DNA of 7,011 nt from Candidatus Saccharimonadota bacterium (GTDB taxonomy: Bacteria > Patescibacteriota > Saccharimonadia > Saccharimonadales > Saccharimonadaceae), in assembly GCA_017511405.1 (NCBI GenBank), contig JAFWKB010000051.1, positions 1-7,011 of the forward strand, written 5' to 3'. The notes below the pieces were generated by a model. It saw only the letters and a list, made by a program, of their open reading frames with translations. It was not told the DNA's origin and did no database searches. A program made the translations under genes and the position numbers. Shown here piece after piece: positions 1 through 5,537 of this stretch (position 1 is the first letter of the stretch; each line of letters starts with the position of its first letter).

Positions 1-16
1 CCCATCTCGGGCACCA
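1..16 (+). tRNA. 3' tail of a tRNA (partial, identity uncertain)
   Basis: The first 16 bases read as the end of a tRNA: a T-stem 3' half (cccat, 1-5), a 7-nt acceptor 3' strand (ctcgggc, 6-12), discriminator A13 and an encoded CCA (14-16). A U-tracted hairpin follows at once, as it does shortly after the complete tRNA later in the window. The acceptor end would pair with a gene beginning GCCCGAG, which is common in bacterial tRNA-Leu, but the anticodon lies outside the window, so the amino acid is a guess. The 5' part is missing because of the window edge. Confidence 0.6.
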
Positions 17-49
17 AAAAAAATAAACCTCCGAAGAGGTTATTTTTTT
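16..49. terminator. Bidirectional intrinsic terminator
   Basis: A 6-bp stem AACCTC (26-31) / GAGGTT (36-41) closes a CGAA loop. It is flanked by an A-run (16-23) and a T-run (43-49), so both strands give a hairpin followed by a U-tract. On the plus strand it would end the tRNA transcript whose tail is at 1-16. On the minus strand it lies about 80 bases after the metallophosphoesterase stop and is the only credible terminator for that gene. Bases 50-124 contain nothing else that I can support. Confidence 0.8.
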
Positions 50-124
50 GCGATAGCTTTTCGGCAGAAAATCATAAAAACAACAAAACTCTAAGTTCCT
101 GTCTGTGGCTATAAACTGAGGAAT

Positions 125-1030
125 TTAACAGATTATTACTCCCGTCACTTCCGCCGCCTTCAAAGCGTTCACATATTGAAGCGCTTTTGGACCAACATCA
201 CTAATCGCAACCATCCCCGTATTAACCACAACTCTTGCTCGATTCGGCAAAATCTCAATCCCGCGAGTCTGTTTTTTAGGTAAAAGACCTTTATGCGGAC
301 TCACGATTCCGCCGTTCCACCCAATTTTATCGACAACCTTATCAACCCCAATCGGCACGCATCCGCCATGCATATGCCCAAAAGAGAACACCTCAAATCC
401 TCTAAGTTCCTTAAGATAGACCAAATCCTGTAACGGCGCATGCGAGAAAAACCAATTCGCCTTTCCGGGTTTTGTTTCGAGTTTTCTGTCTTTAAAAAGC
501 TTCTTAATCTTCCGCTCCATTTCTGAATAGTTTTCTGCCGCTTTCCCATTCTTTCTTGAACACTCTGGTCCCTGAAGAAATCCAAAAACTCTCAAATCCT
601 TAAACTCAAACCACTCGTCTTTCAAAAGTTTAACATTAACTCGCTCAAAAATCTTCTCGAACTTTTCCACTATACCTTCGGGAATCTTCGGCAAATCTCT
701 TCGTCCCGACGACGTAATTTGATCGTGATTTCCGAGTGTGATAAGTGTCGGTGCAAATCCTGCGCAAATCTTCAATTCCTTCTCGAGTTCCCGAACTATT
801 TTTTCGTCTTCTAGGTATTCCGGCGAGTCTACTAAATCTCCGTGAACAAGAATCACATCCGGCCGAACCGTCTCAAATCCGCGTTTTAAAAAAGCCTTCT
901 GTTTCTCTGAGGTAATTTTACTTATATGAAAATCTCCAACACAACCAACGGTTACCTTCTTTTTCTCGTCATTAAAAACCGGAATCTCGTATTGGTTAAC
1001 CCTCAAAAAACGTGGACTTTTTAAATTCAT
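125..1030 (-). CDS. Calcineurin-like metallophosphoesterase
   Basis: This is a probable cytoplasmic, dinuclear-metal phosphoesterase; the substrate cannot be told from sequence. Numbered from the upstream ATG at 1036, all five family motifs are present in order: GDFH (34-37), GDLVD (66-70), GNHD (102-105), a catalytic-region H in SHAP (198-201) and GHMH (220-223), so the metal site looks intact. There is no signal peptide or membrane segment. The layout resembles the YkuE/YaeI group without its N-terminal membrane helix. Two in-frame ATGs exist, at 1036-1034 and 1030-1028. I chose the second (301 aa) because a TATAAT box abuts the first ATG and lies exactly 6 bases before the second, which would make it a leaderless start. 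The gene stands alone, diverges from the beta-helix gene and ends with TAA. The family call is very secure; the start is an inference. Confidence 0.93.
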   Translation of the reverse strand: MNLKSPRFLRVNQYEIPVFNDEKKKVTVGCVGDFHISKITSEKQKAFLKRGFETVRPDVILVHGDLVDSPEYLEDEKIVRELEKELKICAGFAPTLITLGNHDQITSSGRRDLPKIPEGIVEKFEKIFERVNVKLLKDEWFEFKDLRVFGFLQGPECSRKNGKAAENYSEMERKIKKLFKDRKLETKPGKANWFFSHAPLQDLVYLKELRGFEVFSFGHMHGGCVPIGVDKVVDKIGWNGGIVSPHKGLLPKKQTRGIEILPNRARVVVNTGMVAISDVGPKALQYVNALKAAEVTGVIIC

Positions 1031-1036
1031 CTCCAT

Positions 1037-1045
1037 ATTATATCA
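1037..1045 (-). promoter_or_regulatory. Extended -10 promoter of the metallophosphoesterase gene
   Basis: On the minus strand the bases read TGATATAAT, a perfect extended -10 (TGnTATAAT; hexamer 1042-1037). A 6-base spacer (1036-1031) leads to the ATG at 1030, so the predicted transcription start coincides with the A of the start codon. No -35-like hexamer is seen 17 bp upstream. Confidence 0.7.
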
Positions 1046-1060
1046 TTTTAAGGCAATTCA

Positions 1061-1069
1061 TGCTACAAT
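1061..1069 (+). promoter_or_regulatory. Extended -10 promoter of the beta-helix protein gene
   Basis: TGCTACAAT has the TGn extension and the hexamer TACAAT (1064-1069). Six bases later comes the in-frame ATG at 1076. It faces the divergent promoter at 1037-1045, with only 21 bp between the two -10 hexamers. No clear -35 box is seen. Confidence 0.65.
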
Positions 1070-1075
1070 ATGCTT

Positions 1076-2233
1076 ATGGAAAAGATGCCAAATGAATTAC
1101 CCGAAATGAAAAAACAAGACGAGGTCACTTCGACTAAGTTTGAAGAAAAACAAAGCGAAAAAGCCTCGGGAAGAGCTCAAGCCGTCTGGATTATTATCCT
1201 TGCGTTTGCGCTTCTTGCTTGCTTCGGGATAATTGTTTGGCTCCTCCTTTCCGGTCGTCCTGACCTACGGATTACTGGAGAGAACCTCGATAAGATTTCC
1301 TCAAAAGAGGAAAAAGATGACTCGAAAAAGTCCGACTTTGACGAAGGGACAATTGTCAATGATTCTGAAATCGACTTAACTAACTACGATTCAAACATCA
1401 CAATCACCGCTTCCGGCGAACATACCCTCTCCGGAATCTTGAACTACACCGTTTTCGTTAACTCCGACGGCCCTGTAACTTTAAACCTTAACGGCGTAAC
1501 TATTTCTAGCACCGACTCCTCCGCAATTGCCAACCGCTCGAAGAACCCCCTCACAATCGTCCTTATGGAGAACACGACGAATGCTATTACTGACGGTGGA
1601 GAAACAGATTACGATGCTGCGCTTTTCTCGATGGGCGCCCTAACTATCAAATCAACTGGTGACGAAAAATCCTACGGAACTCTCACCGTTTCTGGCCGTC
1701 AATCTGGCGGAGAGGGAATCGCCACTAAAAACGCCGACTTAACTATCGAATCCGGGAAACTAATGGTTACGGGTAACGACGATGGTTTGAACGCTGGTGG
1801 CGATAATGGTGGAACAATTGCGATAAATGGCGGACTCCTCTGGGTTCGTGTCGGCGGAGATGGAATCGACTCTAATAAAAATATCATCATAGGTGGTGGC
1901 AATCTTCTTATTATGAACACCTCTAACGATAACGCCGCCCTCGACGCTGACGACGGAATCGTTATTAACGGCGGAAACCTTGTTGCACTCGGCCAAGGTA
2001 TGCTTGAGAATCCACTTGCGACTTCCCCTCAAAAATCTTTGAGTCTCGAACTTTCTGAAACCGTCGCTACCGGCTCAACGGTTTACGTTAAAAACACCGA
2101 TACAAACACGATTGTTAATTTCAAGGCTGAAACAAGCTTCAAAACCCTCGTCTTTAGTATCCCGAGCCTTACCTCCGGGACTTATGAAATCTCCGTCGAC
2201 GGTCGCACGGTCGGTACCGGCGTGATAAAATAG
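1076..2233 (+). CDS. Membrane-anchored Cthe_2159-like carbohydrate-binding beta-helix protein
   Basis: This is a probable surface protein. Numbered from the upstream ATG at 1070, residues 1-37 are a charged, probably cytoplasmic tail, 38-61 a single strongly hydrophobic helix, and 62-100 an acidic, lysine- and serine-rich linker. About 108-310 form repeating coils of roughly 20-25 residues with patterns such as DGI/DGL, LTI and NGG (around 215-235, 237-262, 264-283, 288-307), typical of a right-handed parallel beta-helix. A small beta-rich tail (about 325-387) follows. The pattern matches the carbohydrate-binding domain family founded on Clostridium thermocellum Cthe_2159, which binds acidic polysaccharide and calcium; the abundant Asp residues would suit calcium. 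With no cleavage site visible, I infer an uncleaved N-in anchor with the beta-helix outside. I chose ATG 1076 (385 aa) over ATG 1070 because of the -10 spacing. The stop TAG is 4 bases before the next gene. Confidence 0.85.
   Translation: MEKMPNELPEMKKQDEVTSTKFEEKQSEKASGRAQAVWIIILAFALLACFGIIVWLLLSGRPDLRITGENLDKISSKEEKDDSKKSDFDEGTIVNDSEIDLTNYDSNITITASGEHTLSGILNYTVFVNSDGPVTLNLNGVTISSTDSSAIANRSKNPLTIVLMENTTNAITDGGETDYDAALFSMGALTIKSTGDEKSYGTLTVSGRQSGGEGIATKNADLTIESGKLMVTGNDDGLNAGGDNGGTIAINGGLLWVRVGGDGIDSNKNIIIGGGNLLIMNTSNDNAALDADDGIVINGGNLVALGQGMLENPLATSPQKSLSLELSETVATGSTVYVKNTDTNTIVNFKAETSFKTLVFSIPSLTSGTYEISVDGRTVGTGVIK
2223..2231 (+). promoter_or_regulatory. Extended -10 promoter embedded in the previous gene's stop
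   Basis: TGATAAAAT matches an extended -10 with hexamer TAAAAT (2226-2231). Its last T is the first base of the upstream gene's TAG stop. A 6-base spacer (2232-2237) then leads to ATG 2238, the same geometry as at the other leaderless starts in this window. TAAAAT is one mismatch from consensus, so confidence is lower than for the perfect boxes. Confidence 0.55.
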
Positions 2234-2237
2234 CCTT

Positions 2238-2858
2238 ATGAAAGACCAACTAGCTAAATGGTGTGACGAATTCTTGCTAGCTGCCAAAGGTTTTCTTCTC
2301 GCCTCGCGCAAAAAATCTTTCTGGCCGCCGTTCATCTTAACCTTTCTAATTTTTGGAACTCTCATCAATTTACTCTCTAATGGCTTTTCCTCATTTGGTT
2401 TGATTGGTATAAATCTCAAATCCGGCAATTTTCTCGGCGCGCTCAACGTTATAAAATCCGCCTTTCTTGCGATTTTCGGGGTTAACAAATCCTTTTCTGA
2501 TTGGCTCTTAAACTTCTGTTTAATTTTTCTGCAATCATCCTTAATCGCCCTTGTTTTCTTCGTCGCTAAACACAATAAAAAAACTAACGAAGGCCTCGAA
2601 TCTTCCGCCATTGTCGCCGGCCTCGTCGTTCTCGGCTCTGGTTGTCCGACCTGCGGAACAACTCTTCTTGCTCCCGTCATCGGTACAATCCTGTCTGGAG
2701 CTTCTGGCGCTATCTCTCTTGCCGGGAAAATTTCGTTCCTCCTAAACGTCCTCGCAATCATTCTTGCAATTCTCGTTTTTAAAAAGCTTGGTTTCTCAGC
2801 CTATGCTATAATAAAGAGTGAAGAATATATGAAGAAAAAAGAGGTTACTCATGAATAA
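2238..2858 (+). CDS. Polytopic membrane protein with intramembrane C-P-T-C motif, putative DsbA partner
   Basis: I do not recognise a named family. The 206-aa protein has a short amphipathic N-terminus, then hydrophobic segments near residues 28-48, 66-82, 88-110, 123-152 and 160-182, and a charged tail. A thioredoxin-type CxxC (C136-P-T-C139) sits within GSGCPTCGTT, in the middle of the fourth hydrophobic segment. C9 and C94 are the only other cysteines. The gene overlaps the downstream DsbA-like gene by 8 bp. Placement and motif suggest a quinone- or electron-linked membrane partner that reoxidises or reduces DsbA, a role filled by DsbB, VKOR or CcdA/DsbD elsewhere. The sequence does not resemble the DsbB or VKOR cysteine layouts, so the role is inference. 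The start ATG follows the upstream TAG by 4 bases, has no SD, and has a -10 six bases before it. An unrelated small transporter or a metal-binding protein is possible. Confidence 0.75.
   Translation: MKDQLAKWCDEFLLAAKGFLLASRKKSFWPPFILTFLIFGTLINLLSNGFSSFGLIGINLKSGNFLGALNVIKSAFLAIFGVNKSFSDWLLNFCLIFLQSSLIALVFFVAKHNKKTNEGLESSAIVAGLVVLGSGCPTCGTTLLAPVIGTILSGASGAISLAGKISFLLNVLAIILAILVFKKLGFSAYAIIKSEEYMKKKEVTHE
2804..2812 (+). promoter_or_regulatory. Internal extended -10 promoter for the dsbA-like gene
   Basis: TGCTATAAT is a perfect extended -10 (hexamer 2807-2812) lying inside the 3' coding end of the CPTC membrane protein. Transcription would begin near 2819, giving a leader of about 32 nt that contains the Shine-Dalgarno of the next gene. 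It would allow dsbA to be expressed independently of its upstream neighbour. Confidence 0.6.
2841..2844 (+). promoter_or_regulatory. Shine-Dalgarno of the dsbA-like gene
   Basis: GAGG, preceded by an A-run, lies 6 bases before ATG 2851, inside the last codons of the upstream gene. This is canonical spacing and contrasts with the leaderless-type starts nearby. Confidence 0.7.
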
Positions 2859-3540
2859 AACCGTCCGCATCTGTCTCCTTGTTGGTATTTTTGGCTTAAT
2901 CTTTCTCGCCTTAATTACGAGTTCTGTTAAACATCCCGACATTTCCGAGAAAATCTGGAACAAAGAAATGACTCTCGGCGACACAGAAAACGCTTCGCGC
3001 CATTTTATCATCTATACCGACCTCATGTGTCCTTACTGCAACTACTACGCTCATACTGTTGCGGAAAATGACGACAAGCTAAACGACTATATTTCCGAGC
3101 ATAAAATCGCCTACGAAGTTCGCGTTACGGACATGCTCTATGAAGGTTCCGGAATCGAATATTCTCGTCCCGCTGCCGAAGGCGCTTATTGTGCCGCTCG
3201 CGAGGGAAAATTCTGGGACTATTATCATCTTGCGCTCGATTCACTTTTTTCTGATTACTATTCTAAAGGGATTGGCAACTCTAAGACCGCTCCGATGATT
3301 TCCGACATGACTCGCGACTATTGGAAAAAAATCGGAGAAAAAGCCGGCCTCGGCGATTCTTTCAAATCTTGTTACGACAACCGTGAAACCGTCCAAGAAA
3401 TCCAAGAAAATACACTGAAGGCTTCCGCCGTCGCCTCCGGCCTTCCGTTCTTTGTGTTTGGAAAATACTCTACCGGCGGCTTTGATAACTCTTGGGGTTG
3501 GGAAGAAATCGTCCAAATGTACAACGCCGGCCTTAACTAG
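2851..3540 (+). CDS. Membrane-anchored DsbA-like thiol-disulfide oxidoreductase
   Basis: This protein probably forms or exchanges disulfides in exported proteins outside the membrane. Residues 5-25 are one hydrophobic helix without a convincing cleavage site, so I read it as an N-terminal anchor. A thioredoxin fold with the DsbA helical insertion follows. The active site is C60-P-Y-C63, just after the first strand (HFIIYTDLM). The helical region includes EGAYCAAREGKFWDYYHLAL (111-130), typical of DsbA proteins, and the cis-Pro loop is GLPFF with P199. Two further cysteines, C114 and C174, could form a structural disulfide. The 229-aa length is usual for an anchored bacterial DsbA. The start is set by the SD at 2841-2844. 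The gene overlaps the CPTC membrane protein by 8 bp, pointing to a shared redox function. Its last 8 bases also overlap the convergent methyltransferase gene, and no terminator is visible. Confidence 0.9.
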   Translation: MNKTVRICLLVGIFGLIFLALITSSVKHPDISEKIWNKEMTLGDTENASRHFIIYTDLMCPYCNYYAHTVAENDDKLNDYISEHKIAYEVRVTDMLYEGSGIEYSRPAAEGAYCAAREGKFWDYYHLALDSLFSDYYSKGIGNSKTAPMISDMTRDYWKKIGEKAGLGDSFKSCYDNRETVQEIQENTLKASAVASGLPFFVFGKYSTGGFDNSWGWEEIVQMYNAGLN

Positions 3541-4117
3541 GAATCCTTTTCGCCTCAAAAAGCACGGTCGGTACTGCCGGCGGTGGCGTAAAATCTGTTG
3601 GTTTGAGCGGATATCGAATCTTCGTTTGGTACTCTCTAATCACTTCCTCGCCAAGTTGCGAGGTATAATGCCTATCCGTATTGAGGAGTTTCAATGCAAA
3701 TTGTTTCTGGAGAATCAAATAAAAAGATTTTGGCGGATTCTTCGCCTCGACGAGCTTCCGTACGATTTTTGAAGATAGATGGAACGGCGGATTGGAAAAA
3801 ACTTTATACTCCTCACCCAAAAAATCTAGTTGAAGCTCCAAAAAATCTTGTTCGATGACCTCAACATTTACTATTTTCTGCCTCTCAAGGTTTTCTCTTA
3901 ATTTTTTCGCCGTCATCTCGTCCGGTTCAATCGCAAAAACTTTCTTGCATCTTTTCGCAAGCGCCGTCGTAATCACTCCCGAACCCGCCCCAATTTCCAA
4001 AACCAAATCTCGCTTCTTAATATCCGAATGTCCAATCAAAAACAGCGCAAATCTCGGACTCCGTAAAAAATGTTGCGACAAAAGATGGTTACGCAGGGAT
4101 TTCTTCTCCTGTCTCAA
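3533..4117 (-). CDS. Compact Erm/KsgA-family rRNA adenine N6-methyltransferase
   Basis: This is probably an S-adenosylmethionine-dependent rRNA adenine methyltransferase. With 194 residues it shows the N-terminal QHFL motif (15-18), the SAM-binding EIGAGSG (41-47), the acidic strand-2 end AIEPD (62-66), D91 in the EQDF stretch, and the catalytic NPPF (109-112). It stops shortly after TPPPAVPTVLFEAKR, the end of the Rossmann domain. The C-terminal helical domain of KsgA (about 270 aa) and classical Erm (about 245 aa) is absent. This compact form, with NPP(F/Y) and a PPP..V ending, recalls mycobacterial Erm(37), so the target could be 23S A2058-region or 16S adenines; sequence alone does not decide. 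The gene overlaps hisS by 29 bp and is probably co-transcribed and translationally coupled. The assigned start is TTG at 4117 without an SD. CTG at 4096, nine bases after an AGGAG, and TTG at 4081 are alternatives, all upstream of QHFL. Confidence 0.85.
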   Translation of the reverse strand: MRQEKKSLRNHLLSQHFLRSPRFALFLIGHSDIKKRDLVLEIGAGSGVITTALAKRCKKVFAIEPDEMTAKKLRENLERQKIVNVEVIEQDFLELQLDFLGEEYKVFSNPPFHLSSKIVRKLVEAKNPPKSFYLILQKQFALKLLNTDRHYTSQLGEEVIREYQTKIRYPLKPTDFTPPPAVPTVLFEAKRIPS

Positions 4118-5378
4118 AATCTTTTAGCTTATACTCTCCCGTCTCAACCTCGTTTTCTCCGACTACCATCCCAAATCGCGCGACCTTCGCCGCATATTTA
4201 AGTTTATCACCAAGTTTTTTGTCGGTTAAAACTACATCAACCTTCTTCTCCTGACCCCTGTATTTTTGCGCAAGTTCGAGACAAATCGGAATTTGTTCTT
4301 CAGAGAAAGGTATAATCGCGATTTCTACCGGTTTTTCTATCTCCTCCTTATTTAATCCAAATTCGTTCATCAAGAAAAACAACCTTGTAAGCCCAATCGA
4401 GCCTCCGACGCCCGGCAAAACCTGATCGGTATAAAGTTCTGCAAGGTTATCGTATCTTCCGCCGGAACAAATCGAGCCAATTTGCCGATAATCTTCCAAA
4501 ACCGTCTCGAATACTGTTCCTGTATAATAGTCAAGTCCACGCACAATTTTCATATCCGCGACCACCGACCCAGCAAGTCCGAGTTTCTCAAGAAGCCCAA
4601 ACACCCTCCCAAGTTCTTCGATTCCTTTATTAAACTTTTCGCTCTCGATACCGAGTTTTTCAAGTTTGTCTCTGACTTCGGAAAACTCGCCACTAAGATT
4701 TATAAACTTCTCAACAAGTTTCACGAAGTCGTCGCCAATTCCAAGCGCTCTCAATTTTTCGTTCGTTACTTCTTTCGGTACTTTCTCCGCATGGTCAATA
4801 ATCGAAAAAATCTCCGCCGAAAGGTGATTCAAGTTTACCCCTTCCAAAAATCCAGATAAAATTTTGCGATTAGAAACTCTCACTAAGATTTTTGGAAGTT
4901 TAAGTCGTCTGAGCGCCTCAAATAGCGTCGCGATCACCTCCGCATCATATTCAATCGGGAGGTTATTTCGCCCAACTACGTCGATGTCGCATTGGTAAAA
5001 CTCGCGGAAACGCCCTTTCTGCGCTCTCTCTCCGCGAAAATTTCGCCCAATCTGCGTCACCCGAAACGGAAACGCCAAATCCGACTCGTGTTCCGCGACA
5101 TATCTTGCGAGCGGCACGGTATGGTCGAACCGGAGCGCTTGGTCGGCATCCTTAGCGGTTTCTTCCGTCTTTACGACCTTATAAATTTGTTTCTCGGTCT
5201 CTCCCCCGGCTTTTGCGAATAAGATTTCTTCTCGCTCAATCATCGGCGTTTCGATTTCCAAGAACCCATGACGCAAGAACACCTCTCTAATCTCCGTTTT
5301 ATATTTATTAAACATGGCCTGCTCGAGCGGAAGAAGCTCTTGCATACCGGAAATTGGGGAGGTATTTAGCTTTTTCAT
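4089..5378 (-). CDS. hisS: Histidyl-tRNA synthetase
   Basis: This class II synthetase charges tRNA-His with histidine in the cytoplasm. Numbered from the first ATG at 5387, the N-terminal SGMQELLP (13-20) precedes motif 1 (FLEIETPMIER, 42-52). Motif 2 lies around FRVTQIGRNFRGE...REFYQCDIDVVG (108-139). The histidine-specific stretch RGLDYYTGTVFE is at 283-294, SGGRYD at 308-313, and motif 3 at PGVGGSIGLTRLF (325-337). The C-terminal anticodon-binding domain spans about 353-412. Length is normal for a bacterial HisRS and all core motifs are intact. ATG 5387 overlaps the -10 TATAAT and so cannot be in a transcript from that promoter. ATG 5378 lies 7 bases after the box and gives a 429-aa protein beginning MKKLNTS, which I prefer. 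The gene diverges from tRNA-Phe, and the rRNA methyltransferase overlaps its 3' end. Confidence 0.97.
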   Translation of the reverse strand: MKKLNTSPISGMQELLPLEQAMFNKYKTEIREVFLRHGFLEIETPMIEREEILFAKAGGETEKQIYKVVKTEETAKDADQALRFDHTVPLARYVAEHESDLAFPFRVTQIGRNFRGERAQKGRFREFYQCDIDVVGRNNLPIEYDAEVIATLFEALRRLKLPKILVRVSNRKILSGFLEGVNLNHLSAEIFSIIDHAEKVPKEVTNEKLRALGIGDDFVKLVEKFINLSGEFSEVRDKLEKLGIESEKFNKGIEELGRVFGLLEKLGLAGSVVADMKIVRGLDYYTGTVFETVLEDYRQIGSICSGGRYDNLAELYTDQVLPGVGGSIGLTRLFFLMNEFGLNKEEIEKPVEIAIIPFSEEQIPICLELAQKYRGQEKKVDVVLTDKKLGDKLKYAAKVARFGMVVGENEVETGEYKLKDFETGEEIPA

Positions 5379-5385
5379 ACCTTCC

Positions 5386-5394
5386 ATTATACCA
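5386..5394 (-). promoter_or_regulatory. Extended -10 promoter of hisS
   Basis: On the minus strand the bases read TGGTATAAT, a perfect extended -10 (hexamer 5391-5386). The next in-frame ATG after the box is at 5378, 7 bases on, giving a leaderless or one-base-leader mRNA. The sequence GGAAGG in the spacer is only one base from that ATG, too close to act as a Shine-Dalgarno. Confidence 0.7.
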
Positions 5395-5401
5395 CAGTCT
5401 A

Positions 5402-5410
5402 TGATATAAT
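5402..5410 (+). promoter_or_regulatory. Extended -10 promoter of tRNA-Phe
   Basis: TGATATAAT is a perfect extended -10 (hexamer 5405-5410) placed 11 bases before the mature tRNA 5' end. Transcription would start around 5417, leaving a 5' leader of only about 5 nt for RNase P. Only 13 bp separate it from the divergent hisS -10 hexamer. Confidence 0.75.
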
Positions 5411-5421
5411 AAAAAGAGGTT

Positions 5422-5497
5422 GGCTCTGTAGCTCAGTTGGTAGAGCAGAGGCCTGAAGAGCCTTGTGTCACTGGTTCAAGTCCAGTCGGAGCCACCA
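5422..5497 (+). tRNA. tRNA-Phe (anticodon GAA)
   Basis: A complete 76-nt cloverleaf. The acceptor is GGCTCTG (5422-5428) with CGGAGCC (5487-5493) and one T-G wobble. The D-arm is GCTC/GAGC. The anticodon stem GAGGC/GCCTT has a G-T pair at its outer end around the loop CTGAAGA, giving anticodon GAA (5455-5457). The variable loop is GTGTC, the T-stem ACTGG/CCAGT with loop TTCAAGT, then discriminator A and an encoded CCA (5495-5497). GAA reads UUC and UUU. The base after the anticodon is G37 rather than the usual bacterial A37. Confidence 0.96.
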
Positions 5498-5507
5498 GAT
5501 TTTATCT

Positions 5508-5531
5508 AAGTCGGCATTTTGCCGATTTTTT
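5508..5531 (+). terminator. Intrinsic terminator of tRNA-Phe
   Basis: Stem TCGGC (5511-5515) / GCCGA (5521-5525) encloses an ATTTT loop and runs into six T residues (5526-5531). A-A-G before the stem can extend it against the first Ts. It lies 10 bases after the tRNA CCA end. Confidence 0.85.
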
Positions 5532-5537
5532 AGTAGT

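Noticed and set aside
85..115. Weak inverted repeats after the metallophosphoesterase stop
   Set aside because: Stems of only 4-5 bp with large loops and no clean T-run; the hairpin at 26-41 is far better.
1214..1226. LLAC in the beta-helix protein as a lipobox
   Set aside because: The Cys is in the middle of a long hydrophobic helix, not at its end, so a lipoprotein signal is unlikely.
2075..2761. Long (228-codon) minus-strand frame opposite the beta-helix and CPTC genes
   Set aside because: It lies antisense to two genes with clear membrane or repeat structure, its translation is rich in K/R with no domain, and it has no start signals.
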